A stretch of DNA of 64,000 nucleotides from Sphingobium sp. (GCA_023266575.1 JAHFPV010000011.1:62001-126000); one strand, 5' to 3'. Numbered from the stretch's first letter, positions 1 to 10,191 are shown. The notes: generated from the sequence alone by a model not told the origin. Translations and numbers: made by a program.

Positions 1-2
1 GC

Positions 3-1361
3 CTGGGCGCTATCGCCTGGGTCAGCGCCCGCGCCCGCGCGCTGCGTTTGCAGATAGTGGCGCGGGCGACCGGGCGGCGCGATGCCGTCCACTCGCTGCC
101 GGGCTATCATGGCTGGTATGTGGCGTTGTGGACGATCGCGCCGGCCATCCTGTTCCTAGCGGTCTGGGCCAATATCGTGCCCGGTCTGGTGACGCAGGCG
201 GTGCTGGCCGATCCGGCGGCACAAAGCCTGCCGATGGACGATTTCTACCGCTCCGCCATATTGGGCGAGGCGCGGTCGATCGCGACGGGCGCGCAGGCCG
301 GGGCGTTCAACCCGCTGGCGCAGGGACTGGTCGAGCCGTATCGCGCCGCGATCAACAAATATGGCGTCGCGGGCGCAGTGCTGGCGATCGTGCTGGCCTT
401 TGCCGGCGGCGCCTATGCCTTCACCCGCGTCCGCCCCGATTTCCGGGCGCGCACACGGGTCGAGCGGCTGGTGATGGCGACGCTGCTGATCGCGTCGCTG
501 CTGGCGATCGTGACCACGGTGGGCATCGTCGCCTCCCTGCTGTGGGAAAGTTTCCGCTTCTTCTCCATGGTCAATCCTCTGGACTTCCTGTTCGGCACCA
601 AATGGTCGCCACAGTCAGCCGCGATGGGCTATGGCAATGAGGATGCGTTCGGCGCGGTGCCGCTCTTCTGGGGCACCATCTTCATCGGCGCGATCATCGC
701 CATGGTCGTCGCGATCCCGCTGGGCCTGATGAGCGCCATTTACCTGACCCAATATGCCCAGCCGGTCGTGCGCAAATGGATGAAGCCGACGCTGGAGATG
801 CTCGCGGGCGTGCCGACGGTGGTCTATGGCTATTTCGCGGCGCTCACCATTGCCCCGGCGCTCCGCGACTTTGCGGTGATGATCGGCATCCATGGCGCTT
901 CGTCGGAAAGCGCGCTGGCGGCGGGTCTGGTGATGGGCGTGATGATCATTCCCTTCGTCTCCTCCATGGCCGACGACAGCATCGCCGCCGTGCCGCAATC
1001 GATGCGCGACGGCAGCCTGGCGATGGGCGCAACCACCAGCGAGACGATCCGCAAGGTGTTGATCCCCGCCGCTTTGCCCGGTGTGGTCGGCGGCGTGTTG
1101 CTGGCGGTCAGCCGCGCCATCGGCGAGACGATGATCGTGGTGATGGCCGCTGGTCTGGCCGCGAACCTGACGCTCAATCCCTTTGCCAGCGTGACCACGG
1201 TGACCACCCAGATCGTCCAGCTGCTGACCGGCGACCAGGAATTTGACAGCGCCAAGACGCTGGCGGCCTTTGCACTGGGACTGGTGCTGTTCGTCGTCAC
1301 GTTGCTGCTCAACATCGTGGCCCTGCGGGTCGTGAAGAAATATCGCGAGGCTTACGAATGA
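3..1361 (+). CDS. pstC: Phosphate ABC transporter permease PstC (5'-truncated by window)
   Basis: Inner-membrane permease subunit of the PstSCAB high-affinity phosphate importer, paired with PstA. The reading frame is open from base 3, so the gene begins before the window; the TTG at 48 is only an internal codon. The N-terminal part has hydrophobic segments around a conserved-looking HSLPGYHGWYVALW stretch, the extended form seen in alphaproteobacteria. The C-terminal half is a standard binding-protein-dependent permease domain, with the cytoplasmic EAA-type loop around AMGATTSETIRKVLIPAALPG and further membrane helices. The stop overlaps the pstA start by 4 bases (ATGA), indicating translational coupling. 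Any Pho box or phoR/pstS would lie upstream and is not visible. Confidence 0.95.
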   Translation: MGAIAWVSARARALRLQIVARATGRRDAVHSLPGYHGWYVALWTIAPAILFLAVWANIVPGLVTQAVLADPAAQSLPMDDFYRSAILGEARSIATGAQAGAFNPLAQGLVEPYRAAINKYGVAGAVLAIVLAFAGGAYAFTRVRPDFRARTRVERLVMATLLIASLLAIVTTVGIVASLLWESFRFFSMVNPLDFLFGTKWSPQSAAMGYGNEDAFGAVPLFWGTIFIGAIIAMVVAIPLGLMSAIYLTQYAQPVVRKWMKPTLEMLAGVPTVVYGYFAALTIAPALRDFAVMIGIHGASSESALAAGLVMGVMIIPFVSSMADDSIAAVPQSMRDGSLAMGATTSETIRKVLIPAALPGVVGGVLLAVSRAIGETMIVVMAAGLAANLTLNPFASVTTVTTQIVQLLTGDQEFDSAKTLAAFALGLVLFVVTLLLNIVALRVVKKYREAYE

Positions 1362-2602
1362 CACCCACTCGCAACCCCACCGACTGGAAGTCGGACGAAA
1401 TGCGCAAGCGGATTGCGCGGCGCTATGCGGCGGAGCGGCGGTTCAAATTCGCCGGGCTGTTTGCAGTGGCGCTGTCTGCCGCCTTCCTGGCCTTCCTGCT
1501 GTTCACGATGATGGGCAACGGGCTGCGCGGCTTCACCCGGACGGAGATTGCGCTTCAGATCGATTTCCCGGCCTCGCCGCTGCTGCTCGATCCGGCCAAT
1601 ATCACCGACGCGGCGCTGGCCAATGCCAACCTGCCGATGGTGACGGGGCAGGTCGCCAAGGAAGCACTGGGCGCGGATGCCGATGCCTTGCTGTCATCGA
1701 CCGCCTGGATCAGCATCCGTGACGCCATCAAGGCCGACCCCGCAATATTGGGGCGGACAGTGACGATCCGCGTCCCGGCCTCCACCACCATCGACCTCGC
1801 CGCCAAGCATGAAGGCGCGCCGGAAGCGGAAGCGGCGGTCGAACGGCTGCGCAAGGCAGGCCTGCTGACCACCGGTTTCAACTGGAGCTTCCTGACCGCA
1901 AGCGACGGCACCGATCCGACCCAGGTCGGCATCTGGGGCGCGTTCAAGGGATCGTTGTTGACGATGCTGGTGACGCTGGCGCTCAGCTTCCCGGTCGGTG
2001 TGGCGACCGCCCTCTATCTGGAGGAATATGCGCCCAAGGCGTGGTGGACCGACATTATCGAAGTGTCGATCAACAATCTGGCTGCCGTCCCCTCCATCAT
2101 CTTCGGCCTGCTGGGCCTGTCGATCTTCCTGAACTTCCTGCACCTGCCGCGATCGGCAGCGCTGATCGGCGGCATGACGCTGGCGCTGATGACGATGCCC
2201 GTCATCGTCATTGCAGGGCGCAACGCGATCAAGTCGGTGCCGCCCAGCATCCGCGACGCGGCGCTCGGCATTGGCGCTTCGCCGGTCCAGGTGGTGTTCC
2301 ATCATGTGCTGCCGCTCGCCCTGCCCGGCATCCTCACCGGCACGATCATCGGCATGGCGCGCGCGCTGGGCGAGACGGCGCCGCTGCTGATGATCGGGAT
2401 GCGGGCCTTCATTGCGACGCCGCCGGGCGGGATCAGCGATCCGGCGACGGTGTTGCCGGTACAGATTTTCCTGTGGTCCGATGAAGTCTCCAGGGGCTTT
2501 GTCGAAAAGACGTCGGCCGCGATCATCGTGCTGCTGGCCTTCCTCCTCGCGATGAATGGTCTGGCCATCTATCTGCGCAACAAGTTTGAAACACGGTGGT
2601 AA
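1358..2602 (+). CDS. pstA: Phosphate ABC transporter permease PstA
   Basis: Second permease of the Pst phosphate importer. At 414 residues it is longer than the enterobacterial protein. The first ~190 residues carry one membrane segment (about 30-50) and then a soluble, probably periplasmic region that matches the DUF3333-type extension of alphaproteobacterial PstA. The C-terminal ~220 residues are the BPD permease domain, with multiple helices and an EAA loop ([20 protein letters not shown]). The start codon sits inside the pstC stop (ATGA overlap). The end lies just before pstB, so pstC-A-B form one transcription and translation unit. Confidence 0.95.
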   Translation: MTPTRNPTDWKSDEMRKRIARRYAAERRFKFAGLFAVALSAAFLAFLLFTMMGNGLRGFTRTEIALQIDFPASPLLLDPANITDAALANANLPMVTGQVAKEALGADADALLSSTAWISIRDAIKADPAILGRTVTIRVPASTTIDLAAKHEGAPEAEAAVERLRKAGLLTTGFNWSFLTASDGTDPTQVGIWGAFKGSLLTMLVTLALSFPVGVATALYLEEYAPKAWWTDIIEVSINNLAAVPSIIFGLLGLSIFLNFLHLPRSAALIGGMTLALMTMPVIVIAGRNAIKSVPPSIRDAALGIGASPVQVVFHHVLPLALPGILTGTIIGMARALGETAPLLMIGMRAFIATPPGGISDPATVLPVQIFLWSDEVSRGFVEKTSAAIIVLLAFLLAMNGLAIYLRNKFETRW

Positions 2603-2610
2603 ACGCACCC

Positions 2611-3399
2611 ATGACCGAAGCAATCAATCCTCTGGCCATTGCCAACCCCAAAATGTCGGCCCGCGACGTCAAGGTATTCTACGGCGCGAAGCAGGCGATC
2701 AAGGGCGTGTCGATCGACGTCGACATGGACCATGTCACCGCCTTCATCGGCCCGTCGGGCTGCGGCAAGTCGACCTTCCTGCGGACATTGAACCGCATGA
2801 ACGACACCGTCGCCAGCGCGCGGGTGGAAGGCATGATCACGCTGGATGGCGAGGATATTTACTCCCCGTCGATGGACGTGGTGCAGCTGCGCGCGCGGGT
2901 CGGCATGGTGTTCCAGAAACCCAACCCCTTCCCCAAGTCGATCTACGAAAATATCGCCTATGGGCCGCGTATCCATGGCCTGGCCCATGCCAAGGCGGAC
3001 CTCGACGTGGTCGTGGAAAAATCGCTGCGCCGCGCTGGCCTGTGGGAAGAAGTGAAGGACCGGCTGCATGACAGCGGCACCGCCTTGTCGGGCGGGCAGC
3101 AGCAGCGCCTGTGCATTGGCCGCGCCATTGCGGTGGAGCCGGAAGTCATCCTGATGGACGAACCCTGTTCCGCGCTGGACCCGATTGCGACGGCGAAGAT
3201 CGAGGAGCTGATCCACGAGCTGCGCGGCCGCTATGCGATCGTCATCGTGACCCACAATATGCAGCAGGCCGCGCGCGTGTCGCAACGCACCGCCTTCTTC
3301 CACCTCGGCGATCTGGTCGAATATGGCGTGACGAGCGACATATTTACGAACCCGACGCAGGAGCGGACCAAGGATTATATCACCGGTCGCTACGGCTGA
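2611..3399 (+). CDS. pstB: Phosphate ABC transporter ATP-binding protein PstB
   Basis: Cytoplasmic ATPase that powers PstCA-mediated phosphate import and takes part in PhoU/PhoR signalling. From the ATG at 2611 it has 262 residues: Walker [10 protein letters not shown] (about 47-55), Q-loop in [12 protein letters not shown] signature LSGGQQQRL (about 159-167), Walker B VILMDEP (about 179-185) and the switch histidine in VTHNMQQA. These are hallmark PstB sequences. An in-frame GTG at 2596 overlaps the end of pstA and would add five residues. I chose the ATG because family N-termini usually begin near here, but no strong Shine-Dalgarno separates the two options. Confidence 0.96.
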   Translation: MTEAINPLAIANPKMSARDVKVFYGAKQAIKGVSIDVDMDHVTAFIGPSGCGKSTFLRTLNRMNDTVASARVEGMITLDGEDIYSPSMDVVQLRARVGMVFQKPNPFPKSIYENIAYGPRIHGLAHAKADLDVVVEKSLRRAGLWEEVKDRLHDSGTALSGGQQQRLCIGRAIAVEPEVILMDEPCSALDPIATAKIEELIHELRGRYAIVIVTHNMQQAARVSQRTAFFHLGDLVEYGVTSDIFTNPTQERTKDYITGRYG

Positions 3400-3416
3400 T
3401 CGCGGGAGAGACGAAT

Positions 3417-4109
3417 ATGGCTGAACATACGATCAAGGCGTTCGACGAGGATATCGACAGGCTGCGCGGCCTGATCGCGGAAATGGGCGGACGCGCCGAA
3501 GCTGCCATCGAAAGCGCGATGACCGCGCTGCAACGGCAGGACCTGGTGCTGGCGGCGCAGGTGGTGGCCGACGACAAGCGCATCGACGCGATCGAGGCGG
3601 AAGTCGAGAAACTGGTCATCCAGGTGATTGCGCTGCGCGCGCCGATGGCCAACGATCTGCGCGACGTGATCGCCGCGCTCAAGATCGTCGGCGTGGTCGA
3701 ACGCATCGGCGACTATGCCAAGAATATCGCCAAGCGCGTGCCGCTGATCATGGTCAACCAGCGCACGCTGGAGCCGGTGTCGCTGCTGCCGTCCATGGGT
3801 CAGGTGGCGAGCGAAATGGTGCATGACGCGCTCAACGCCTTTGCCGCGCGCGACGCCGACCTGGCCGTCGCCGTGGTCGAGCGCGACACGGTGGTCGACG
3901 ATTTCTACAACAGCGTGTTCCGCACGCTGGTGACCTATATGGTCGAAAATCCCAAGACGATCAGCGAATGTGCGCATCTGCTGTTCATCGCCAAGAATAT
4001 CGAGCGGATCGGCGACCATGCGACCAACGTCGCGGAGATGGTCTATTATGCGGCCACGGGCCAGACCCTGCCCGACCGCGACCGCGGCGGCGCGGCGGCG
4101 GAGGAATAA
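3417..4109 (+). CDS. phoU: Phosphate signalling complex protein PhoU
   Basis: Negative regulator linking the Pst transporter to PhoR/PhoB and controlling phosphate uptake. The 230-residue all-helical protein shows the two tandem PhoU repeats. Each carries the metal-binding E/D-rich signature, seen as VVERIGDYAKNIAKR in repeat one and NIERIGDHATNVAE in repeat two. The ATG at 3417 follows a GGGAGAG ribosome-binding site. The same frame is open further upstream inside pstB, but that part is only shadow. It lies 17 bases after pstB and 5 bases before phoB, so it is part of the same operon. Confidence 0.96.
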   Translation: MAEHTIKAFDEDIDRLRGLIAEMGGRAEAAIESAMTALQRQDLVLAAQVVADDKRIDAIEAEVEKLVIQVIALRAPMANDLRDVIAALKIVGVVERIGDYAKNIAKRVPLIMVNQRTLEPVSLLPSMGQVASEMVHDALNAFAARDADLAVAVVERDTVVDDFYNSVFRTLVTYMVENPKTISECAHLLFIAKNIERIGDHATNVAEMVYYAATGQTLPDRDRGGAAAEE

Positions 4110-4114
4110 AGATT

Positions 4115-4816
4115 ATGGCCCGTGCAAAAATGCTGCTGGTCGAGGATGACGCGGCGCTGGCCGAACTGCTGATCTGGCATTTCAAGCGTGAGGATTTCGA
4201 GGTCGCCCATACCGTCGATGGCGAGGAAGCCTTGCTGATGGCGCAGGAAAATGTGCCGGACATCGTGCTGCTCGACTGGATGGTGGAAAGCCTGTCGGGG
4301 ATCGAAGTGTGCCGCCGCCTGCGCCGCGCCAATGGCACCGCCAATGTGCCGATCATCATGCTGACCGCGCGCGGTGAGGAAGAGGATCGGGTGCGCGGGC
4401 TGGAAACGGGCGCGGACGATTATGTGACCAAGCCTTTCTCCCCCCGCGAACTGGTGGCGCGGGTCGGCGCGGTGCTGCGGCGCGTGCGCCCGGCGCTGGC
4501 AGGCGAAACGCTGACCTTTGCCGATGTCGAAATGGACACGGTGGGGCATAAGGTGCGGCGCGGCGGGCAGGTGATCCCGCTTGGTCCCACCGAATTCCGC
4601 CTGCTGCGCCACTTTCTGGAGCATCCCGGCTGGGTATTCTCACGCGAACGGCTGCTCGACAGCGTGTGGGGACAGGATAGCGATATCGAACTGCGCACCG
4701 TGGACGTCCATATCCGCCGCCTGCGCAAGGCGATCAATGGCGACGGCCAGTTTCAGGACATCATCCGTACCGTACGGTCGGCGGGCTATGCGCTGGATAC
4801 CGATGGGGTGAGCTGA
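4115..4816 (+). CDS. phoB: Phosphate regulon response regulator PhoB
   Basis: OmpR/PhoB-family transcription activator of the phosphate-starvation response. The receiver domain (about 5-120) has the acidic pair D11/D12, phospho-acceptor D54 in VLLDWM, T84 in MLTAR and K106 in VTKPF. The winged-helix DNA-binding domain (about 135-230) carries LGPTEFRLLRHFLEHPG and the recognition-helix region RTVDVHIRRLRKAI. It has 233 residues, the normal family length. The start follows a GGAGG site at the end of phoU. The cognate kinase PhoR is not in the window and probably lies upstream of pstC, so the unit would be autoregulated through a Pho box outside the window. Confidence 0.95.
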   Translation: MARAKMLLVEDDAALAELLIWHFKREDFEVAHTVDGEEALLMAQENVPDIVLLDWMVESLSGIEVCRRLRRANGTANVPIIMLTARGEEEDRVRGLETGADDYVTKPFSPRELVARVGAVLRRVRPALAGETLTFADVEMDTVGHKVRRGGQVIPLGPTEFRLLRHFLEHPGWVFSRERLLDSVWGQDSDIELRTVDVHIRRLRKAINGDGQFQDIIRTVRSAGYALDTDGVS

Positions 4817-4837
4817 ATCTCCAGCCCGTCGCGCCCG

Positions 4838-5368
4838 TCAGGCGGCGCGGCGGGCCTTGGTCAGTTTCTTCATCAGCATGTCGCGCTTCATGCGCGACAG
4901 ATGGTCGATGAAGAGGACGCCTTCCAGATGGTCCATTTCATGCTGGAGGCAGGTGGCGAGCAGGCCTTCAAGCTGTTCTTCATGGATACGGCCGTCGCGG
5001 TCCATCCAGCTGGCGCGGATCGTCGCGGGGCGTTCGACCTCGGCATATTGATCGGGGACGGACAGGCAGCCCTCATTATAGACCGACAGATCCTCTGATT
5101 CCCGCAGGATTTCGGGGTTGATGAACACCATCGGCTTCTTGACCGGGGGCGCATCTTCCGCATCGGATTCCGGCTCCTGAAGGTCCATCACCAGCACCCG
5201 TTTTGGCACACCGACCTGGATCGCGGCCAGGCCAATGCCCGGCGCGTCGTACATAGTCTCGAACATATCGTCGATCAGCCGTTGCAGATCGGCGTCGATC
5301 GACTCCACGGGGGTCGAAATGGTGCGCAGGCGCGGGTCCGGCGCCTCAAGGATGGGAAGAATGGCCAT
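4838..5368 (-). CDS. def: Peptide deformylase
   Basis: Metalloenzyme that removes the formyl group from the N-terminal methionine of new proteins. All three deformylase motifs are present: GIGLAAIQ (about 44-51, with Q51), EGCLS (about 99-103, metal ligand C101) and QHEMDH (about 142-147, ligands H143 and H147 and catalytic E144). The 176-residue length is usual. There is an acidic insertion-like stretch around residues 65-78. It converges on phoB with only 21 bases between stops. In many bacteria def is adjacent to fmt; here the two are separated by recR and a VOC gene but remain in one neighbourhood. Confidence 0.96.
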   Translation of the reverse strand: MAILPILEAPDPRLRTISTPVESIDADLQRLIDDMFETMYDAPGIGLAAIQVGVPKRVLVMDLQEPESDAEDAPPVKKPMVFINPEILRESEDLSVYNEGCLSVPDQYAEVERPATIRASWMDRDGRIHEEQLEGLLATCLQHEMDHLEGVLFIDHLSRMKRDMLMKKLTKARRAA

Positions 5369-5420
5369 GGCTCTAAAATAGCGGAAAGACGCAGGATTTC
5401 AAGCGATGCGCTGCATCGCG

Positions 5421-5879
5421 CTATTCACCCAGCCATTCGTCGATCGCGGGTTTCAATATGGTCGAAATCAGTTCGACCAGCAAGCCGCCATCGGGCGAGG
5501 TGAGATAGGCGATCGCGCCATAGCCCTGTTCGGGCGGCAGGTTGGCGGCGCGCGGGGTCCAGCCCGCCGCGACCAGCCGGTCCGCTTCGGCGGGCAGATC
5601 GTCCACCCATACGCCGATATGGCGCGCGCCTGCCGGACTGGCCGTGTCGTAAAAGCTGCTATTGCCCTGCACCAGTTCCAGATGGATTGGCCCGCCCAAC
5701 GAGTAGGTGGCGCGTACGCTGATTTCCCGCGCGCCCTCCTCCGGCGTCCAGAAGGGCAGCGGATCGAAATCGCGGATCGGCGCGAAGGTCAGCCCCAGCG
5801 CCGCGCTATAATCCGCCACCGCCCGGTCGATGTCGGGAACGGCAATGCCCTTATGATGGGTACGGCTGAGGTCGATCAT
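5421..5879 (-). CDS. VOC-family (glyoxalase/bleomycin-resistance fold) protein
   Basis: Small 152-residue protein of the vicinal-oxygen-chelate superfamily. The N-terminal HHKGIAVPDIDRAVADY segment and the second half-repeat ARHIGVWVDDLPAEADRL give the paired beta-alpha-beta-beta-beta modules. Candidate metal ligands are His near residue 9, Glu in HLELVQG (about 76), His in ARHIGV and Glu in LLVELIS near the C-terminus. This resembles the methylmalonyl-CoA-epimerase/glyoxalase_4 branch, but the substrate cannot be read from sequence. It stands alone between def and recR on the same strand. Its ATG is at 5879. Confidence 0.8.
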   Translation of the reverse strand: MIDLSRTHHKGIAVPDIDRAVADYSAALGLTFAPIRDFDPLPFWTPEEGAREISVRATYSLGGPIHLELVQGNSSFYDTASPAGARHIGVWVDDLPAEADRLVAAGWTPRAANLPPEQGYGAIAYLTSPDGGLLVELISTILKPAIDEWLGE

Positions 5880-5964
5880 CGGGCATCCTTCCAGTGGGTT
5901 ATCTGGCCCGGTCTAGCGGAGGGATGCGGCGGGGTCAGCTAACAGCTTTGGCAGGGTGCGCGCC

Positions 5965-6561
5965 CTACCCTACCGGCCTTCTTGCCCGCAGCGCCTGCGC
6001 CAGCGTGCCTTCGTCCAGATAATCGAGTTCGCCGCCTACGGGCACGCCATGGGCCAGTTGCGTCAGGCGGATCGGGAAGCGTTCGAGGCGTTCGGCGAGA
6101 TAGTGGGCGGTGGTCTGCCCCTCCAGCGTGGCGTTCATCGCCAGCACCACTTCATCGACGCCCCCCTGTTCCAGCCGTGCGACCAGCGCGTCGATCGTCA
6201 GATCTTCCGGTCTGATCCCTTCCAGCGCGGACAAGCGCCCGCCCAGCACATGGAAGCGGCCCGGAAAGAGGCGGGACTTGTCGAGCGCCCACAGGTCGGC
6301 CACATCCTCCACCACGCACAGCGCACGGGGATCGCGGCGCATGTCGGTGCAGATGCCGCAGGGATCGACCGTATCGACATTGCCGCAGACATGGCAGGTC
6401 ACCAGCCGTTCGTTCACCGCCTCCAGCGCGCGCAGCAGCGGGGCCATTGCGGCCTCGCGCTTCTTGATGAGGTGCAGCACCGCGCGCCGCGCCGAACGCG
6501 GGCCAAGACCGGGCAGGCGGGACAGGGCTTGCGTCAATGCTTCGATTTCGGGAGAGGCCAT
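5965..6561 (-). CDS. recR: Recombination mediator protein RecR
   Basis: RecR helps load RecA during RecFOR recombinational repair. The 198-residue protein has an N-terminal helix-hairpin-helix ([16 protein letters not shown]), a C4 zinc finger CHVCG...CGIC (Cys 56, 59, 68, 71), a Toprim domain starting [14 protein letters not shown], and the C-terminal YLDEGTL segment typical of RecR. The gene is usually next to dnaX/ybaB, but neither is here. It is divergent from fmt with 53 bases between the starts, so both promoters must lie in that short interval. Confidence 0.96.
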   Translation of the reverse strand: MASPEIEALTQALSRLPGLGPRSARRAVLHLIKKREAAMAPLLRALEAVNERLVTCHVCGNVDTVDPCGICTDMRRDPRALCVVEDVADLWALDKSRLFPGRFHVLGGRLSALEGIRPEDLTIDALVARLEQGGVDEVVLAMNATLEGQTTAHYLAERLERFPIRLTQLAHGVPVGGELDYLDEGTLAQALRARRPVG

Positions 6562-6614
6562 GTGATGAGATAAGGGCTTGCAACCCGTCCCGACAAGGGC
6601 TTTGAGATGGCACC

Positions 6615-7523
6615 ATGCGTATCATCTATATGGGCACTCCCGATTTCGCGGTTCCCGCGCTCGAAGCGCTTGCCAAGGCGGGGCATAGGATCGTTGCGGT
6701 CTATAGCCAGCCGCCCCGTCCGGCGGGGCGCGGCAAGAGCCTGACCCCCTCCCCCGTCCAGCAGCGGGCCGAGGCGATGGGGATAGAGGTTCGGGTGCCG
6801 GAGTCGCTGAAGGACGCAGCGGTGCAGGCGGAGTTTGCGGCGCTGGAGGCCGACGTCGCGGTGGTCGCGGCCTATGGCCTGATCCTGCCGCGCGCGGTGC
6901 TGGATGCGCCGCGCCACGGCTGCATGAATATCCATGCGTCGTTGCTGCCGCGCTGGCGCGGGGCGGCACCGATCCAGCGGGCGATATTGTCGGGCGACAA
7001 TGTCACCGGCGTCACGATCATGGACATGGAAGCGGGCCTCGATACCGGGCCGATGCGGGCCAAATATGTGACCAAGATAGAGGGTAAGACGGCCGGCGCG
7101 CTGACAGCGGAACTGGCGCAGGCGGGCGCGGCGCTGATGGTCGAGGTGCTGGACGACATTGCGCAACATCCGCCGATGGCGCAGCCCGAAGCGGGCGTGA
7201 CCTATGCCGCCAAGATCGCCAAGGCCGAGGCGCGGATCGACTTCACCCGGCCCGCGATCCAGGTCGAGCGGCAGGTGCGCGGCTTCAATCCCTTTCCCGG
7301 CGCCTTTTTCGAATATGGCGGCGAGCGGTTCCGCATATTAGCAGCGCAGATCGAGCATGAGGATGGCGCGCCCGGCGAAATGCTGGACGACGCGCTGCTG
7401 ATCGGCTGCGGCCATGGCGCGATCCGCCCGACCCTGATCCAGCGCGCAGGCAAGGCGGCGATGCCGCCCGACGAGATGCTGCGCGGCTTCGACATGCCGG
7501 CGGGGAGCCGGGTGGATGGGTGA
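6615..7523 (+). CDS. fmt: Methionyl-tRNA formyltransferase
   Basis: Transfers a formyl group from 10-formyl-tetrahydrofolate to initiator Met-tRNA. The N-terminal Rossmann-like domain begins [19 protein letters not shown]. The catalytic block [17 protein letters not shown] has N105 and H107, and the second catalytic motif [10 protein letters not shown] carries D143. The C-terminal OB-like domain begins near residue 205 ([13 protein letters not shown]). It has 302 residues, as usual. It is followed on the same strand by truA after 52 bases, a pairing common in alphaproteobacteria, and it complements def nearby in the formylation/deformylation cycle. Confidence 0.96.
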   Translation: MRIIYMGTPDFAVPALEALAKAGHRIVAVYSQPPRPAGRGKSLTPSPVQQRAEAMGIEVRVPESLKDAAVQAEFAALEADVAVVAAYGLILPRAVLDAPRHGCMNIHASLLPRWRGAAPIQRAILSGDNVTGVTIMDMEAGLDTGPMRAKYVTKIEGKTAGALTAELAQAGAALMVEVLDDIAQHPPMAQPEAGVTYAAKIAKAEARIDFTRPAIQVERQVRGFNPFPGAFFEYGGERFRILAAQIEHEDGAPGEMLDDALLIGCGHGAIRPTLIQRAGKAAMPPDEMLRGFDMPAGSRVDG

Positions 7524-7575
7524 GACGGCGCGCGTGGGGTGTCTCGACTATGCTCGAAACGAACGGCCTTAAGCG

Positions 7576-8319
7576 ATGACCCGTTTTGCCTTCACCGTCG
7601 AATTTGACGGACGGCCGTTTATGGGGTGGCAGCGACAGGCGCATGGGCCGAGCGTGCAGCAGGCGATCGAGGATGCGATCCATGCCGTCACCGGCGAGCG
7701 GGTCGCGGTCCATGCCGCCGGGCGCACCGATGCGGGCGTGCATGGGCTGGCGATGCGCGCCCATGCCGATGTGGCCAAGGCGATCACGCCGTTTCGCCTG
7801 ATGGAGGCGATCAACGCACGGCTGGGACGGCAACCGGTGGCGATATTGGCGTGTGAAGAGGTGGCGGACGACTGGCACGCGCGTTTTTCCTGCATGGGCC
7901 GATCCTATGTCTATCGCATCGTCAATCGCCGCGCGGCGCTGACCTTCGAGGCGAGGCTGGCCTGGCAGGTGAAACAGCCGCTCGATGCAGGCGCGATGCA
8001 TGAGGCGGCGCAGGCGCTGGTGGGGCTGCATGATTTCACCACATTCCGGTCGGCCCATTGCCAGTCGGCCAGTCCGGTCAAGACGCTCGACCGGCTGGCG
8101 GTGGAGCGGGAGGGGGACCGCATCGCGATCCATGCCGCCGCGCGGTCCTTCCTGCATCACCAGGTGCGATCGATGGTGGGCTGTCTGGTCTATGTGGGGA
8201 TGGGGCGATGGTCGGCGGATGATTTGCGCGATGCGCTGGCGGCCGCGGATCGCGCCGCGCTGGGGCTGAATGCGCCACCCGACGGCCTCTATTTCGTGCG
8301 CGCCGATTACCCGGCTTAG
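7576..8319 (+). CDS. truA: tRNA pseudouridine(38-40) synthase TruA
   Basis: Isomerises uridines 38-40 in the anticodon stem-loop of tRNAs. The signature [13 protein letters not shown] contains the catalytic aspartate D52. The C-terminal half-repeat has the usual [19 protein letters not shown] block. The 247-residue length is standard. The last codons overlap the convergent diguanylate cyclase gene: the four bases TTAG at 8316-8319 give TAG on the plus strand and TAA on the minus strand. Confidence 0.96.
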   Translation: MTRFAFTVEFDGRPFMGWQRQAHGPSVQQAIEDAIHAVTGERVAVHAAGRTDAGVHGLAMRAHADVAKAITPFRLMEAINARLGRQPVAILACEEVADDWHARFSCMGRSYVYRIVNRRAALTFEARLAWQVKQPLDAGAMHEAAQALVGLHDFTTFRSAHCQSASPVKTLDRLAVEREGDRIAIHAAARSFLHHQVRSMVGCLVYVGMGRWSADDLRDALAAADRAALGLNAPPDGLYFVRADYPA

Positions 8320-9239
8320 TGCAGGGTCGCGACCCGCAGCTGGTTCTTGCCCGCGCGCTTGGCGGCCAGCATCGCGCCATCGGCGCTGTCGATCAGCCGG
8401 TCGAGATCGGTCGTGCCGCTGCCTGTGGCCAGCCCGAACGATCCGCTGACGCCGATGCCCTGCGCGCCCAGTGCGAGGCGGATCGTTTCGCCCCGTTCTG
8501 CGGCGGAACCTGCGTCCAGTGTGGGGATCAGCATCAGAAATTCATCGCCCCCCACGCGCGCAACCGCGTCGCTGGTTCCGGCATGACGCGATAGCAGCGC
8601 TGCCACCGCCACCAGACAGGCGTCGCCCACCGCATGGCCCCGGCTGTCGTTGAGCTGCTTGAAGCCGTCGAGATCAAGAAACAACAGGCTGACCGGCGTA
8701 CCGAGGCGCGCGGCGTCGGCCAATATGGCATTGGCGCGCACGGCCAGACCGCGCCGGTTGAGCAACCCGGTCAGCGGATCATGCACCGCCTCGAAACTTG
8801 CCTGACGCAGTTCGGACAGATCCTCGATCACCGCGACGTAAAATTCGGGATGGCCCGCCGCATCGCGCACCATCGCGACGGTCAGGTTGATCCAGATGAT
8901 CGTGCCGTCAGCGCGGATATAGCGCTTTTCCAGTGTATAGCGCGGAAAGTCCCCGGCATTCAGGCGCGCGAGCAGCAACTGATCGGTATCCAGATCGTCG
9001 GGATGGGTGATCTGCTGAAAGCCGGTGCGCATCAGCGTGTCGGCATCATGGCCGCTAATCTCGCAAAAGCGCGGGTTGACCAGCAGGAAGCCGCCGTCCA
9101 GCCCGACATGGGCGATGCCGACCGGCGCGTGGAGAAAGGTCGCCTCGAACCGGCGCAACGCGGTCGCTTCGACGGGCGCATCCAGCCCGTCCTTCTTCAT
9201 GTTCGATTCGTGGAACTGCCGGTGCGACTGCCTGCTCAT
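8316..9239 (-). CDS. PAS-GGDEF diguanylate cyclase
   Basis: Predicted cytoplasmic sensor enzyme that makes cyclic di-GMP from two GTP. A PAS/PAC sensory domain spans about residues 30-142 ([21 protein letters not shown] ending in [12 protein letters not shown]). It leads through a short helix into a GGDEF domain (about 150-304) with [11 protein letters not shown] and an intact GGDEF at 230-234. The RxxD inhibitory site that normally lies five residues upstream reads GTSD, so the arginine is missing and product inhibition through this site is unlikely. No transmembrane segments are seen. The start is uncertain; a Met at residue 14 is an alternative. Confidence 0.9.
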   Translation of the reverse strand: MSRQSHRQFHESNMKKDGLDAPVEATALRRFEATFLHAPVGIAHVGLDGGFLLVNPRFCEISGHDADTLMRTGFQQITHPDDLDTDQLLLARLNAGDFPRYTLEKRYIRADGTIIWINLTVAMVRDAAGHPEFYVAVIEDLSELRQASFEAVHDPLTGLLNRRGLAVRANAILADAARLGTPVSLLFLDLDGFKQLNDSRGHAVGDACLVAVAALLSRHAGTSDAVARVGGDEFLMLIPTLDAGSAAERGETIRLALGAQGIGVSGSFGLATGSGTTDLDRLIDSADGAMLAAKRAGKNQLRVATLH

Positions 9240-9303
9240 GCCCCCTACATGCGGCAGCGGGGGTAAACAGGGACTTTACCCCATCACACAAACGGACAAA
9301 AAG

Positions 9304-10035
9304 TCAGAGCCGGGCGCGGAAGGGGGTGAAATCAGTGCCCTCGTCATAGACGTCCAGCCCCTCACGCCGCTTGAGCATGTTGACCACGCCATAGGTGACC
9401 GGCGTCAGCACCGCTTCCCAGCCAACCTTCATCCCCCAGTTGGTGACCATGACGGTCAGCACCTGCGCATTGCTCCATTCACCATAGAAAGCGAGCGGGT
9501 AGAAAAGCAGGCTGTCCACCCCCTGCCCCACGACGGTCGATCCGATCGTGCGCATCCACAAATGCTTGCCCTGCGTCAGCACTTTCATGCGGGCCAGGAC
9601 GAAGCTGTTGGCAAACTCCCCGGCCCAGAAGGCGACGAGCGAGGCAAATACGATGCGCCAGGTGCTGCCGAACACCGCTTCGTAGGCAGCCTGCCCCGGC
9701 CAGCCCGCCGCGGGTGGCAATGCGACCACGACCCAGCTCATCAGCGCCATGAACAGCATCGCGACGAAACCGGCCCAGACGCAGCGGCGCGCGCGGGCAT
9801 AGCCATAGACTTCGGTCAGCACGTCGCCGATGACATAGCCCAGCGGAAAGAAGAGGATGCCTGCACCAAAGGTGACGCCGCCCAGCGTCGACAGCTTGGC
9901 CGCGCCGATCAGGTTGGAAAGCAGCAAGATGACGACGAAGGCCGCCATGACAAAGTCGAAATAGCGCAGCGGGCGGCCAGCCAGCGCAGCTGCATCGATT
10001 TTGTGAACCGCCCCGTCGATCATGGCAACGTGCAT
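9304..10035 (-). CDS. yhhQ: Queuosine precursor transporter (YhhQ/VUT family)
   Basis: Polytopic inner-membrane protein of about 243 residues with six hydrophobic segments. The order of motifs matches the VUT_1/YhhQ family: FVVILLLSNLIGAAKL, LFFPLGYVIGDVLTEVYGYARAR, and GQGVDSLLFYPLAFYG. YhhQ imports 7-cyano-7-deazaguanine/preQ1-type precursors for queuosine in tRNA. No queuosine synthesis genes are next to it, consistent with a salvage importer. Met at residue 5 (10023) is an alternative start. It sits upstream of tRNA-Arg on the opposite strand. Confidence 0.85.
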   Translation of the reverse strand: MHVAMIDGAVHKIDAAALAGRPLRYFDFVMAAFVVILLLSNLIGAAKLSTLGGVTFGAGILFFPLGYVIGDVLTEVYGYARARRCVWAGFVAMLFMALMSWVVVALPPAAGWPGQAAYEAVFGSTWRIVFASLVAFWAGEFANSFVLARMKVLTQGKHLWMRTIGSTVVGQGVDSLLFYPLAFYGEWSNAQVLTVMVTNWGMKVGWEAVLTPVTYGVVNMLKRREGLDVYDEGTDFTPFRARL

Positions 10036-10091
10036 ATCGCACAGACCAGCGATTGCAAGCCGCCCCCGCCGCCGCTATCGAGCCAGCCCAA

Positions 10092-10168
10092 GGCCCCGTA
10101 GCTCAACTGGATAGAGCACCCGCCTTCTAAGCGGGATGTTGCGTGTTCGAGTCACGCCGGGGTCACCA
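10092..10168 (+). tRNA. tRNA-Arg (anticodon UCU)
   Basis: A complete cloverleaf can be folded by eye. The acceptor stem GGCCCCG (10092-10098) pairs with CGGGGTC (10158-10164). The anticodon stem CCCGC/GCGGG encloses loop CTTCTAA with anticodon TCT at 10126-10128. The T arm is GCGTG-TTCGAGT-CACGC, followed by discriminator A and an encoded CCA at 10166-10168. It reads AGA codons. Confidence 0.97.
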
Positions 10169-10191
10169 TCCACCATGGATCACGGTCACGA

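Noticed and set aside
7541-7566. GTCTCGACTATGCTCGAAACGAACGG-like string between fmt and truA
   Set aside because: It resembles a dispersed short repeat seen in related bacteria, but only one imperfect copy is here, so it is not annotated.
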